From Bacteroidales bacterium (lineage in GTDB: Bacteria; Bacteroidota; Bacteroidia; Bacteroidales; UBA12077): a stretch of 11,885 bases of DNA. Positions 1 to 7,325 of this stretch are shown here, piece by piece. Both the position numbers and the translations under genes were made by a program. How positions within the stretch are numbered: position 1 is the stretch's first letter; each line of letters starts with the position of its first letter. A model generated the notes under the pieces. The model was not told the DNA's origin and ran no database searches. It worked only from the letters and a program-made list of their open reading frames with translations. The stretch is taken from the NCBI GenBank assembly GCA_030643125.1, contig DAOWML010000034.1:1-11885 (forward strand), given 5' to 3'.

Positions 1-2
1 GA

Positions 3-389
3 AAAGCAGGAAAATTAAAAGACAAATTCAAATCAATAGAACTAGTATTAAATTCTACTATGTATATTGGATTCGCTCTGGCATTCTTAAGCGGAATATT
101 TTTTCATTACGGATTTTATTTTGCATCTATCATGTTTTACATAGGAATATACCTTATTGAAAATCTTCGAAATCCAGTTGGTGTTGCTTATGTTAGTGAA
201 TTATATCAAGATGACATTTTAGCCACTGCTCTTTCAGCTAATTCACAAGCAAAAAGTCTTTTAGCAGCTGTAATTGCACCAACTATAGGGTTTTTAGCTG
301 ACAGATTCGGGATAGGTATTGGATTATCTTCACTAGCACTATTAATTATTATTTCAACTCCTTTATATTGGGCTAAAAATAAAACTTAA
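3..389 (+). CDS. MFS-type transporter, C-terminal fragment (5' end outside the window)
   Basis: The frame is open from base 3 to the TAA at 387-389, giving 128 visible residues, so this is the 3' end of a gene that begins upstream. The first ATG inside the window (base 60) is preceded by in-frame sequence and is probably not the start. The fragment has about four hydrophobic segments. Between the last two is a loop reading GFLADRFGIGIGL, which resembles the G-x-L-A-D-R-x-G loop of major facilitator superfamily permeases. The stretch NPVGVAYVSEL followed by LSANSQAKSLLAAVIAP also fits the C-terminal half of an MFS protein. The substrate cannot be told from this fragment. The gene converges on tsaD with 28 bp between stop codons and no obvious hairpin terminator there. 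The MFS assignment is by pattern; another polytopic carrier remains possible. Confidence 0.7.
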   Translation, partial: KAGKLKDKFKSIELVLNSTMYIGFALAFLSGIFFHYGFYFASIMFYIGIYLIENLRNPVGVAYVSELYQDDILATALSANSQAKSLLAAVIAPTIGFLADRFGIGIGLSSLALLIIISTPLYWAKNKT

Positions 390-417
390 TAAATCAAAAC
401 TCTTTCTGTTTTAGGCT

Positions 418-1437
418 TTAGTATGGAAGTCTGGCTAATGGAACAATATCCTGACTGGCAAATTCTTTATTCAGATATTTGTAATATCCTGTAATAGCAA
501 TCATTGCTGCATTATCGGTAGTAAATTTGAATTCAGGCATGAAGGTTTCCCATCCAAAATCTTTAGCTCTTTCCTCAAGGGCATTTCTTAAACCGGAATT
601 TGCAGAAACACCACCAGCTACAGCTATCTGATTTATTCCCGTTTGTTTCACAGCCATTTCCAACTTACTCATTAATATTTCAATAATAGTAAACTGTATA
701 CTGGCACACAAATCCATCATATTTTCTTTCACAAAATCAGGATTTTTATTTATACTGTCGCGAATAAAATATAAAAAGGAAGTTTTTAATCCACTAAAAC
801 TATAATCAAGATTCTTTATTCTTGGTTTACTAAAAGTAAAAGCATGCTTATTACCTTGTTGAGCATTTATATCAATAACAGGTCCACCCGGATAAGGCAA
901 ACCAATAACTTTAGCACATTTATCAAAAGCTTCGCCAGCTGCATCATCAATAGTTTGCCCAATAATTTCCATTTCTAAATGGTTTTTTATTATAACAATC
1001 TGTGTGTGCCCACCAGAAACCAACAAACACAAAAATGGAAATTCCGGCACTTTTTTCTCCTTCTCCAATTCTTTAATAAAATGTACCAGAATGTGTGCCT
1101 GCAAATGGTTTACTTCAACTAAAGAAATATCCATTGCTAATGAAAATGACTTAGCAAATGAAGTTCCTACCAATAACGATCCTAATAAGCCCGGTCCACG
1201 AGTAAAAGCAACTGCATTAATATCATTTTTCGAAACTTTTGCAAGTTTTAATGCCTGATCAACAACCGGAATAATATTCTTCTGATGAGCCCTCGAAGCT
1301 AACTCAGGTACAACACCTCCATAAGCTTTATGAACGTCCTGATTAGCAATTATATTTGATAAAAGATAACCATCTTTAATAATTGCTGCTGAAGTATCAT
1401 CACATGATGATTCTATCCCAAGTATTATAACACTCAT
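418..1437 (-). CDS. tsaD: tRNA N6-adenosine threonylcarbamoyltransferase TsaD
   Basis: TsaD transfers the threonylcarbamoyl group from threonylcarbamoyl-AMP to A37 of tRNAs that read ANN codons, making t6A in the cytoplasm with TsaB and TsaE; TsaC makes the intermediate. The 339-residue protein has the family's usual length. It starts with the ASKHA nucleotide-binding signature GIESSCDDTSAA (residues 7-18). The metal-binding pair H111 and H115 lies in NHLQAH, the SGGHT motif is at 141-145, GGVSAN at 275-280, and the C-terminal TDNAAM motif at 307-312 supplies the Asp (D308) that completes the metal site. All expected motifs are present, so it should be active. The ATG at 1437 puts the ASKHA motif at its normal distance from the N-terminus. 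The gene is divergent from the tamB-like gene. The neighbours tsaB and tsaE are not in the window. Confidence 0.97.
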   Translation of the reverse strand: MSVIILGIESSCDDTSAAIIKDGYLLSNIIANQDVHKAYGGVVPELASRAHQKNIIPVVDQALKLAKVSKNDINAVAFTRGPGLLGSLLVGTSFAKSFSLAMDISLVEVNHLQAHILVHFIKELEKEKKVPEFPFLCLLVSGGHTQIVIIKNHLEMEIIGQTIDDAAGEAFDKCAKVIGLPYPGGPVIDINAQQGNKHAFTFSKPRIKNLDYSFSGLKTSFLYFIRDSINKNPDFVKENMMDLCASIQFTIIEILMSKLEMAVKQTGINQIAVAGGVSANSGLRNALEERAKDFGWETFMPEFKFTTDNAAMIAITGYYKYLNKEFASQDIVPLARLPY

Positions 1438-1502
1438 TTAATGCTTAGAATTTGAGTTATTTATAATTTTTTTTGCTTCTTTTGCGTTAGAGTTTCAAAG
1501 GG

Positions 1503-1510
1503 CAAAAGTA
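1503..1510 (-). promoter_or_regulatory. candidate -7 promoter box for tsaD
   Basis: On the minus strand these bases read TACTTTTG, an exact match to the Bacteroidota -7 consensus TAnnTTTG. The box lies about 65 bases before the tsaD ATG, which would leave a leader of roughly 55-60 nt. No convincing TTG -33 element is seen at the usual spacing, so the call rests on the -7 match and its position. Confidence 0.4.
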
Positions 1511-1530
1511 TTAAAAAAATATATAAAATA

Positions 1531-4500
1531 TTGATCATTTTTTTGTTGGTAATAATAGCAATACCAACAATGGCTTTTTTTGTTTTACAAAACAGTAAAG
1601 TTCAAACCTATCTTACCCAAAAAATTGCCAAAGAAGTTTCTAAAAATCTGAATGCTAAGTTCGAAGTTGAATCAGTAAATTTTAAATTTTTTAATCGTGT
1701 AGTGTTAAAAAATGTGTATATCGAAGATCAACTAAAAGACACATTGCTTTTTTCAGAAGAGATAATTTGCAACTTAAAAAAGCTTGATAAAAAACAGCGA
1801 GTGATTGAACTAAGCAATATAAATTTAGTCAATGCCAAAATCTATCTGCATAAATTTGATTCTTTACAAGCTATAAATATCAGGTTTGTCACTGAGGATA
1901 CTCACAAAAAAGACACATTCGTTAACAATAAACCTAAATGGCAAATATCTTTTAAAAACGTTGAAATGCACAAGTCAACTTTCCGGTTTAAATCTTTTAA
2001 AAAAATACAAAAAAATCAGGGAGTAGTAAGTTTTAATGATTTAGTCTGTCATATAGCAGATTTGGATATAAGGAACCTTACAATTGAAAACGGAGTAATA
2101 AATTTTTATACTAAAAAACTAAAATTCCAGGAAAAATCTGGCTTTGTTGTTTATAATATGAAATTCAATATGAGTATTGGAAAACAACACATGATTTTCA
2201 GAAACTTAAAAATCAGGACTCCATATTCTTATATAAATGCCGATTCATTAGTTTTCCGTCATAACGATTTTGAAGAATACCAACAATTTGCGAAAAATAT
2301 ATACTTGGATTTTGCTTTGCAAGAATCAAATATAAGTTTTATTGATATAGGTTATTTTTCTCAAATATTTCAAAACATTCCTGTAAATACAGTACTTTCA
2401 GGGAGAGTGTACAGCAAACTAAGTACCTTTAAAGGGAAAAATGTAAAATTCCACATTGGCGAACAAACCGAATTAATTACTGACTTTAATCTGAGCGGGC
2501 TACCAGATCATAAGCAAATGTTTATGTATGTTGATTTTAAGAAATTAACAACTTGTGCCAAAGATTTTGAGATAATCAATAAATTCTTTAAAAAAGGAAA
2601 TGGGTTTTCAATTCCTGAGAGTTTCGATAAATTAGGAATAATCAGTTACAAAGGTAATTTTGCAGGATTCTATAATGATTTTGTAACCTACGGAAAATTT
2701 ACTTCTGATCTCGGCAATATTTCAACCGACCTTTCTTTACAATCTGGCACTTCCAAAACTTTGGCATTTAGTGGAAATCTAAAAACAAGTAATTTTAATG
2801 TCGGAGAACTGGTAAGAGGTACTGAAATAATTGGTAAAATTAGTATGAATGCTCAAATTAAGGGAACAACAAGCACCAATAAAACCATTAAAGGTACAAC
2901 CAATGGTGTTATTCATAATATTGAAATAAATGATTACAATTATCAGAACATTATACTAGATGGATATTTAACGGAAAAAACATACGACGGGTATTTAAGC
3001 ATTTCTGACCCTAATATTCAAGTTGATTTTAGGGGAGGAATAGATTTCTCAAAAGAAATTCCTGCTTTTAATTTTAAAGCATCGGTTCCAAATTCAAACC
3101 TTTATGGTTTAAATATTGATAAAAAAGATACTACCGCCAGTTTATCATTTGACGTAACTGCCAATTTCGAAGGAATTGATGTAGATAATGCAATTGGTGA
3201 AATTAATTTCTCAAACACAAAGCTTATAAAACTTAATGAAGAAATGACTTTTGATACCTTAATGCTCATTTCTGAACAATTTGCTGATACTCATAGAATT
3301 GAATTAAAATCGGATTATATTGATGCTTTACTAATTGGATCTTATAAATCAAGTTTACTACTTCAATCCTTACAGAATCTATATTATAATTACCTGCCGG
3401 CTTTAATAAAAGAACCAACCGATACTTTAACTTTAGATTATAATAATAATTTCACCTTGGATTTAGACTTTAAAAAAACGAATATCATAAGTAGATTTTT
3501 TATTCCAAATATTTATTTTAGCGACAGTACAAGTTTAAGATTCAACTACAATGCAAAACAAAAAATGCTGCTCTTAAATGTTTTTGCGAAGGAATTTAAA
3601 TATAACAAACATACATTCAACAATTTGACCGTAAATACATTTTCAAATGACAGTATATTCACTGTTATTACTAAATGTAATAGTTTTTTACTTAATAATT
3701 ATTTTACACTTGACAATTTCAAAACAACATCATTAACTCATCACAATAATATTGATTTAAAAATTGACTGGAGCAATACCGACACTGTTAATTACGAAGG
3801 AAAAATTCTTGCTTCTACTTCTATCAATAAAGAAGAACCGTTTGACGATCCTTCGTTTAAAATTACAATATTACCATCTCAGGTAATAGTTAAAGATTCG
3901 CTCTGGTACATTAATAAATCAATAATAAAAATTGATACCACTTCTTATACAATTAATAATTTTAAAATAAATCATGGAAATCAATATTTTAATATCAATG
4001 GCAAAATTTCAGAAAATCCGGATGATACTTTGTTTCTTGACTTAGGAAGTTTAAACCTTGCACATGTTAACATTATTACAAAAGAAAAAAAGCTGGAGTT
4101 TGAAGGAATAATTAATGGTAAAGCAAATTTCTCAAGTATTTTCGATAATCCTCTATTTTATGCCGACCTTGAGATTGATAATCTCATTTTAAATAAAGAA
4201 GAACTTGGGTATACCCATATTAATAGTCATTGGATTGAGAAGAATAAAGCCATTCAGGTAGAAGCTTCAACTTTACACAATGATAAAAGAACTGTTAACA
4301 TATCCGGCAATTATTATCCAGATGATAAAAACATTATGTTTAACATTATATTGGATGAATTAGGTTTAAATATTTTAAATCCATTTTTAAATAGCTTTGC
4401 ATCAAATATAAACGGAATTAGTGATGGTGCTGTTTTAGTAACCGGAACATTAAAACAACCTAATTTCAATGGCAGCTTATATATACAAAATACTGCTATG

Positions 4501-5943
4501 ACAATTGATTACATTAAAACACGATACAATTTTACAACAGAAGTACAGGTAGCAAAGAATTCATTGTTATTTAAGAATGTTAACGCATTTGATTCTTATG
4601 GTAATATGGGACTAGCCAATGGATTTGTTAAGTTTGGTCCCAAGAAAGATATTAGTTTCAATTTTAATATTGATGCAAATGGCATTCATGCATTGAATAC
4701 TACAAGGGCAGATAATGAATCTTTTTATGGTACTGCCTATATTTCGGGAATCGTTAAAATAAATGGAAATAAAGAAAATACATTTATTGATATTTCGGCC
4801 AAAACTGAAAAAAATACTAAAATTAATATCCCTTTAACTCAATTGCAAGATGCTGACCAGTCAAATTTCTTAACTTTTATAAATAAAACCGAAGAAGTTG
4901 AAACAAACACTTCAGAATATAACTACGATTATTCAGGATTTGGTTTAAATTTCGATTTGGAAATTACACCTGACGCAGAAGCCTTGTTAATTTTTGATTC
5001 TACAATTGGTGATATGATACGCGGTACAGGTGAAGGTAATTTAAAAATGGAAATTGATGCCAATAATGACTTTAAAATGTATGGTGATTTTACTATTGAA
5101 AAAGGAGATTATTTATTTACCCTTCAAAATGTGATTAACAAAAAATTTAAAATTAAGCACGGTGGTAATATTATATGGAACGGAGAACCCTACAATGCAA
5201 ATATTGATTTTGAAGCAATTTATGGCTTAAAAACCTCGTTAAGCAGTCTTGTTGATTCTACTCTATCATATTATTCTACCGACGATTATAAAAAACGTAT
5301 TCCTGTTGAATGCCAGGTATACCTTACAGATAATTTAATGAATCCGAATATTAGATTTGATATTAATCTTCCTACAGCTGACGAAGAAGCCAAAACACTT
5401 TTAAAAACAGCTGTAAACACTGAAGAAAAACTTAACAAACAGTTTCTCTCATTACTTGTATTAAACTCGTTTATGCGCGAACAAACATCTGGTGTAACTA
5501 ATAGTTCAAGCACAACAGGTATTGGTACAGTAACTGCTAGTGAATTATTATCGAATCAATTAAGTCATTGGTTATCGCAAATTAGTGATGATTGGGATAT
5601 TGGTGTTAATTACAGGCCCGGAGACGAAATATCACAAGATGAAGTTGAAGTAGCATTATCGACTCAAATTTTTGACGACAGAGTTAGTATTGACGGTAAT
5701 GTTGGATATGGCGGACAAGCTATTGATCAGACAAGTAACATTGTTGGCGATTTTAGTGTTGATGTTAAAATTAATAAAAGTGGCAAATTACGTGTGAGAG
5801 CTTTTAATGAATCTAACGATAAACTGCAGTACGAAAATGCCCCATATACACAAGGTGTTGGAATCTTTTATCGTGAAGAATTCAATTCCTTTTCTGAACT
5901 ACTTGATAAATTTTGGAAAAGAATTAGCAGGAAGAAAAAGTAA
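1531..5943 (+). CDS. tamB: TamB-like translocation and assembly module protein (AsmA/TamB superfamily, DUF490 C-terminus)
   Basis: This is a 1470-residue envelope protein. It has one N-terminal hydrophobic anchor (about residues 1-19) followed by a very long beta-rich region made of repeats such as G.I..S, F.G.V and NFNI.ANGI. From about residue 1130 to 1460 it has the features of the TamB C-terminal domain (DUF490): LEITPDAEALLIFDSTIGDMI, then GEGNLKMEID, and GDFTIEKGDYLFTLQ. The end is basic (WKRISRKKK). TamB-family proteins anchor in the inner membrane and span the periplasm as a hydrophobic groove, with proposed roles in phospholipid transport to the outer membrane or, with TamA, in outer-membrane protein assembly. 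E. coli TamB has about 1260 residues, and longer forms are usual in Bacteroidota. No tamA/Omp85 gene is visible next to it. The start is uncertain: TTG at 1531 is the only standard start in frame, but it leaves out basic in-frame codons just upstream. Confidence 0.88.
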   Translation: MIIFLLVIIAIPTMAFFVLQNSKVQTYLTQKIAKEVSKNLNAKFEVESVNFKFFNRVVLKNVYIEDQLKDTLLFSEEIICNLKKLDKKQRVIELSNINLVNAKIYLHKFDSLQAINIRFVTEDTHKKDTFVNNKPKWQISFKNVEMHKSTFRFKSFKKIQKNQGVVSFNDLVCHIADLDIRNLTIENGVINFYTKKLKFQEKSGFVVYNMKFNMSIGKQHMIFRNLKIRTPYSYINADSLVFRHNDFEEYQQFAKNIYLDFALQESNISFIDIGYFSQIFQNIPVNTVLSGRVYSKLSTFKGKNVKFHIGEQTELITDFNLSGLPDHKQMFMYVDFKKLTTCAKDFEIINKFFKKGNGFSIPESFDKLGIISYKGNFAGFYNDFVTYGKFTSDLGNISTDLSLQSGTSKTLAFSGNLKTSNFNVGELVRGTEIIGKISMNAQIKGTTSTNKTIKGTTNGVIHNIEINDYNYQNIILDGYLTEKTYDGYLSISDPNIQVDFRGGIDFSKEIPAFNFKASVPNSNLYGLNIDKKDTTASLSFDVTANFEGIDVDNAIGEINFSNTKLIKLNEEMTFDTLMLISEQFADTHRIELKSDYIDALLIGSYKSSLLLQSLQNLYYNYLPALIKEPTDTLTLDYNNNFTLDLDFKKTNIISRFFIPNIYFSDSTSLRFNYNAKQKMLLLNVFAKEFKYNKHTFNNLTVNTFSNDSIFTVITKCNSFLLNNYFTLDNFKTTSLTHHNNIDLKIDWSNTDTVNYEGKILASTSINKEEPFDDPSFKITILPSQVIVKDSLWYINKSIIKIDTTSYTINNFKINHGNQYFNINGKISENPDDTLFLDLGSLNLAHVNIITKEKKLEFEGIINGKANFSSIFDNPLFYADLEIDNLILNKEELGYTHINSHWIEKNKAIQVEASTLHNDKRTVNISGNYYPDDKNIMFNIILDELGLNILNPFLNSFASNINGISDGAVLVTGTLKQPNFNGSLYIQNTAMTIDYIKTRYNFTTEVQVAKNSLLFKNVNAFDSYGNMGLANGFVKFGPKKDISFNFNIDANGIHALNTTRADNESFYGTAYISGIVKINGNKENTFIDISAKTEKNTKINIPLTQLQDADQSNFLTFINKTEEVETNTSEYNYDYSGFGLNFDLEITPDAEALLIFDSTIGDMIRGTGEGNLKMEIDANNDFKMYGDFTIEKGDYLFTLQNVINKKFKIKHGGNIIWNGEPYNANIDFEAIYGLKTSLSSLVDSTLSYYSTDDYKKRIPVECQVYLTDNLMNPNIRFDINLPTADEEAKTLLKTAVNTEEKLNKQFLSLLVLNSFMREQTSGVTNSSSTTGIGTVTASELLSNQLSHWLSQISDDWDIGVNYRPGDEISQDEVEVALSTQIFDDRVSIDGNVGYGGQAIDQTSNIVGDFSVDVKINKSGKLRVRAFNESNDKLQYENAPYTQGVGIFYREEFNSFSELLDKFWKRISRKKK

Positions 5944-5977
5944 GCGTTCACAGAGTTAATAAATAAATTACTCAATT

Positions 5978-6011
5978 GCCTGCCTCGTAGCGAAGAATAA
6001 GCGTATCGGGG
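5978..6011. repeat. GC-rich intergenic patch left of the S23-like gene, possible dispersed repeat remnant
   Basis: This 34-bp patch begins with the tandem GCCTGCCT and ends in TCGGGG. It is 59% G+C (20 of 34) inside otherwise very AT-rich intergenic DNA. It lies between the tamB-like stop and the 8-bp tandem repeat. It codes for nothing I can recognise and does not fold into a strong perfect hairpin by eye. It may be part of the left flank of the S23-like element, but only a genome-wide search could show whether it is repeated. Confidence 0.35.
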
Positions 6012-6015
6012 TTTT

Positions 6016-6038
6016 ATTGTTCAATTGTTCAATTGTTG
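6016..6038. repeat. tandem 8-bp repeat (ATTGTTCA, about three copies), left flank of the S23-like gene
   Basis: Units at 6016-6023 and 6024-6031 are identical, and a third at 6032-6038 reads ATTGTTG. The sequence ATTGTTCAATTG (6016-6027, again at 6024-6035) matches in 11 of 12 bases the reverse complement of two boxes on the other side of the S23-like gene (6433-6444 and 6449-6460), so the pair forms an imperfect inverted repeat around that gene. Confidence 0.8.
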
Positions 6039-6054
6039 AAATACAACACGTAAT

Positions 6055-6432
6055 ATGGAAAAAAAGTATTTACAACTCAACGATATAGATGCTTATAAAA
6101 CAGCCTTTAATTTAAGCAATTATGTATGGGAAATTGTTGTTAAATGGGACTGGTTTGCAAAAAAACACATTGGCGGACAATTTGTTGAAGCAATTGATTC
6201 AATCTCTGCAAATATTGCAGAGGGTTTTGGACGTTATCATAAGAAAGATAAAATTAAGTTTTATTGCTACAGCAGTGGTTCCATCAAAGAATCTCTTGAC
6301 TGGAATGAAAAATCGAAAATTAGAAACCTGTTGTCCAATAAAGAATATAATCATATTTTCAGAGAATTAGATAAGTTGCCAAAAGAACTAAATCAACTTA
6401 TCAAATACACAAACCTAAAATTAAAAGTCTAA
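6055..6432 (+). CDS. four-helix-bundle protein of the S23 / 23S rRNA intervening-sequence family
   Basis: The 125-residue protein carries the family signature: SISANIAEGFGRY at residues 49-61, followed by the aromatic KFYCYSSGSIKES at about 73-85. The rest is amphipathic helix consistent with a bundle of four helices. Its length is normal for the family and it has no internal break. Members are encoded inside intervening sequences of 23S rRNA genes in some bacteria and, more often in Bacteroidota, at free-standing sites. They share a fold with the Avd accessory proteins of diversity-generating retroelements. The biochemical role is unknown, although nucleic-acid binding has been proposed. There is no rRNA sequence, reverse transcriptase or variable-repeat region nearby, so this is a stand-alone copy. 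The ATG at 6055 lies 16 bases after the left tandem repeat, and the stop is immediately followed by the right-hand repeats. Mobility is inference. Confidence 0.88.
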   Translation: MEKKYLQLNDIDAYKTAFNLSNYVWEIVVKWDWFAKKHIGGQFVEAIDSISANIAEGFGRYHKKDKIKFYCYSSGSIKESLDWNEKSKIRNLLSNKEYNHIFRELDKLPKELNQLIKYTNLKLKV

Positions 6433-6490
6433 CAATAGAACAATCGGGCAATAGAACAATCCATTGGCTGACGGATAGCAATAGAACCAT
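6433..6490. repeat. three CAATAGAACAAT boxes, right flank of the S23-like gene
   Basis: Identical copies of CAATAGAACAAT stand at 6433-6444 and 6449-6460, and a one-mismatch copy (CAATAGAACCAT) at 6479-6490. The starts are 16 and 30 bases apart. The first begins directly after the S23-like stop codon. Their reverse complement, ATTGTTCTATTG, matches the left flank in 11 of 12 positions. The array is too short and irregular for a CRISPR array. Confidence 0.75.
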
Positions 6491-6522
6491 TATAATTGTA
6501 CTTTAGGTTTATGCCGTGAATG

Positions 6523-6539
6523 GTTACATTTTTTGTAAC
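6523..6539. promoter_or_regulatory. perfect dyad GTTACA-N5-TGTAAC, possible operator for exbB-exbD-tonB
   Basis: The half-sites GTTACA (6523-6528) and TGTAAC (6534-6539) are perfect inverted repeats separated by five T residues. The right half-site overlaps the first four bases of the -7 box, so a bound dimer would block RNA polymerase. The regulator is unknown. Part of the symmetry could be chance, since the -7 box itself supplies TAAC. Confidence 0.35.
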
Positions 6540-6543
6540 TTTG
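6536..6543 (+). promoter_or_regulatory. candidate -7 promoter box for exbB-exbD-tonB
   Basis: These bases read TAACTTTG, an exact match to the Bacteroidota -7 consensus TAnnTTTG. Transcription would start near 6550, giving a leader of about 60 nt before exbB. A clear TTG -33 element is not seen; the closest candidate is TTTATG at 6508-6513, about 22 bases upstream. The box marks exbB as the start of its own transcription unit rather than part of the tamB-like unit. Confidence 0.5.
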
Positions 6544-6611
6544 AAAAATAAAATTTTTAAAATAATATATCTAAATAATCGTTTAAATAATCAGACTAAA
6601 ACAAAAATAAT

Positions 6612-7310
6612 ATGAATAACTTATTCATGCTTTTACAAATAAACTTAACCGATAGCATTAATACTACTGTTGCAGAAGCAGGAGAAATAAAATTATCATA
6701 TTGGGAATTAGCACTTAAAGGGGGATGGATTATGATCCCTATAGCAGTACTCTCAGTTATTGCGGTATATATTTTTATAGAAAGATTTTTTGCAATTAAA
6801 CAAGCTTCCCAAACCGATATTAATTTCATGAATAAAATTAAAGATTATATACACGATGATAAAATTGATTCGGCTTTAGCATTATGTCAGTCAACCAATA
6901 GTCCTGTTGCAAGAATGATCGAAAAAGGTTTACAACGTATAGGTCGTCCGTTAAACGATATTAATACTGCCATAGAAACCGTTGGGAATCTGGAAATCTC
7001 AACACTGGAAAAAAGTTTGCCAGCACTCGCAACTGTTTCTGGTGCTGCTCCTATGATAGGTTTCCTTGGTACAGTTATAGGAATGATTCGTGCATTTTAC
7101 GACATGGCAAATGCAGGTAATAATATTGATGTTAGCTTATTGTCAAATGGTATATATACAGCTATGGTAACTACTGTTGCAGGATTAATGGTAGGTATTA
7201 TAGCCTATTTTGCATATAATATTTTAGTAGCCAAAGTCGAAAAAGTTGTGTTTCAACTGGAAGCAAACACTTCTGAATTTATGGATCTTCTTAACGAACC
7301 TGTAGAATAA
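6612..7310 (+). CDS. exbB: MotA/TolQ/ExbB family proton channel protein
   Basis: ExbB forms the pentameric inner-membrane proton channel that, with ExbD, uses proton motive force to drive TonB. The 232-residue protein has three membrane segments: about residues 40-58, 135-163 (SGAAPMIGFLGTVIGMI) and 178-206 (GIYTAMVTTVAGLMVGII). The cytoplasmic domain lies between the first and second. The glycine- and threonine-rich second and third helices are the family signature, with T154 and the pair T187/T188 in pore positions. The third helix reads IYTAM where E. coli ExbB has a conserved Glu (E176); T183 appears to occupy that position. The ATG at 6612 is chosen because it leaves a short periplasmic N-terminus; a second Met at residue 6 is possible. 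The exbD start follows 15 bp after the stop. TolQ remains an alternative name, but the tonB-type third gene favours ExbB. Confidence 0.92.
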   Translation: MNNLFMLLQINLTDSINTTVAEAGEIKLSYWELALKGGWIMIPIAVLSVIAVYIFIERFFAIKQASQTDINFMNKIKDYIHDDKIDSALALCQSTNSPVARMIEKGLQRIGRPLNDINTAIETVGNLEISTLEKSLPALATVSGAAPMIGFLGTVIGMIRAFYDMANAGNNIDVSLLSNGIYTAMVTTVAGLMVGIIAYFAYNILVAKVEKVVFQLEANTSEFMDLLNEPVE

Positions 7311-7325
7311 TTAAATTAACCAGTT

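Noticed and set aside
390..417. bidirectional terminator between the MFS fragment and tsaD
   Set aside because: The 28 bp between the stop codons contains no inverted repeat able to form a stable hairpin.
1004..1258. 84-codon open frame on the plus strand
   Set aside because: Antisense inside tsaD, whose motifs are all on the minus strand; the translation shows no family features.
5286..5513. 75-codon open frame on the minus strand
   Set aside because: Antisense within the conserved C-terminal part of the tamB-like gene, with no sign of independent coding.
6122..6370. 82-codon open frame on the plus strand
   Set aside because: It overlaps the S23-like gene in another frame; the S23 signature is clear in the chosen frame only.
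6055..6432. accessory gene (Avd) of a diversity-generating retroelement
   Set aside because: The fold family is related, but no reverse transcriptase, template repeat or variable target gene is present in the window.
6433..6490. possible CRISPR array
   Set aside because: Only three 12-bp boxes with gaps of 4 and 18 bases and no cas gene; they relate instead to the inverted flank of the S23-like gene.
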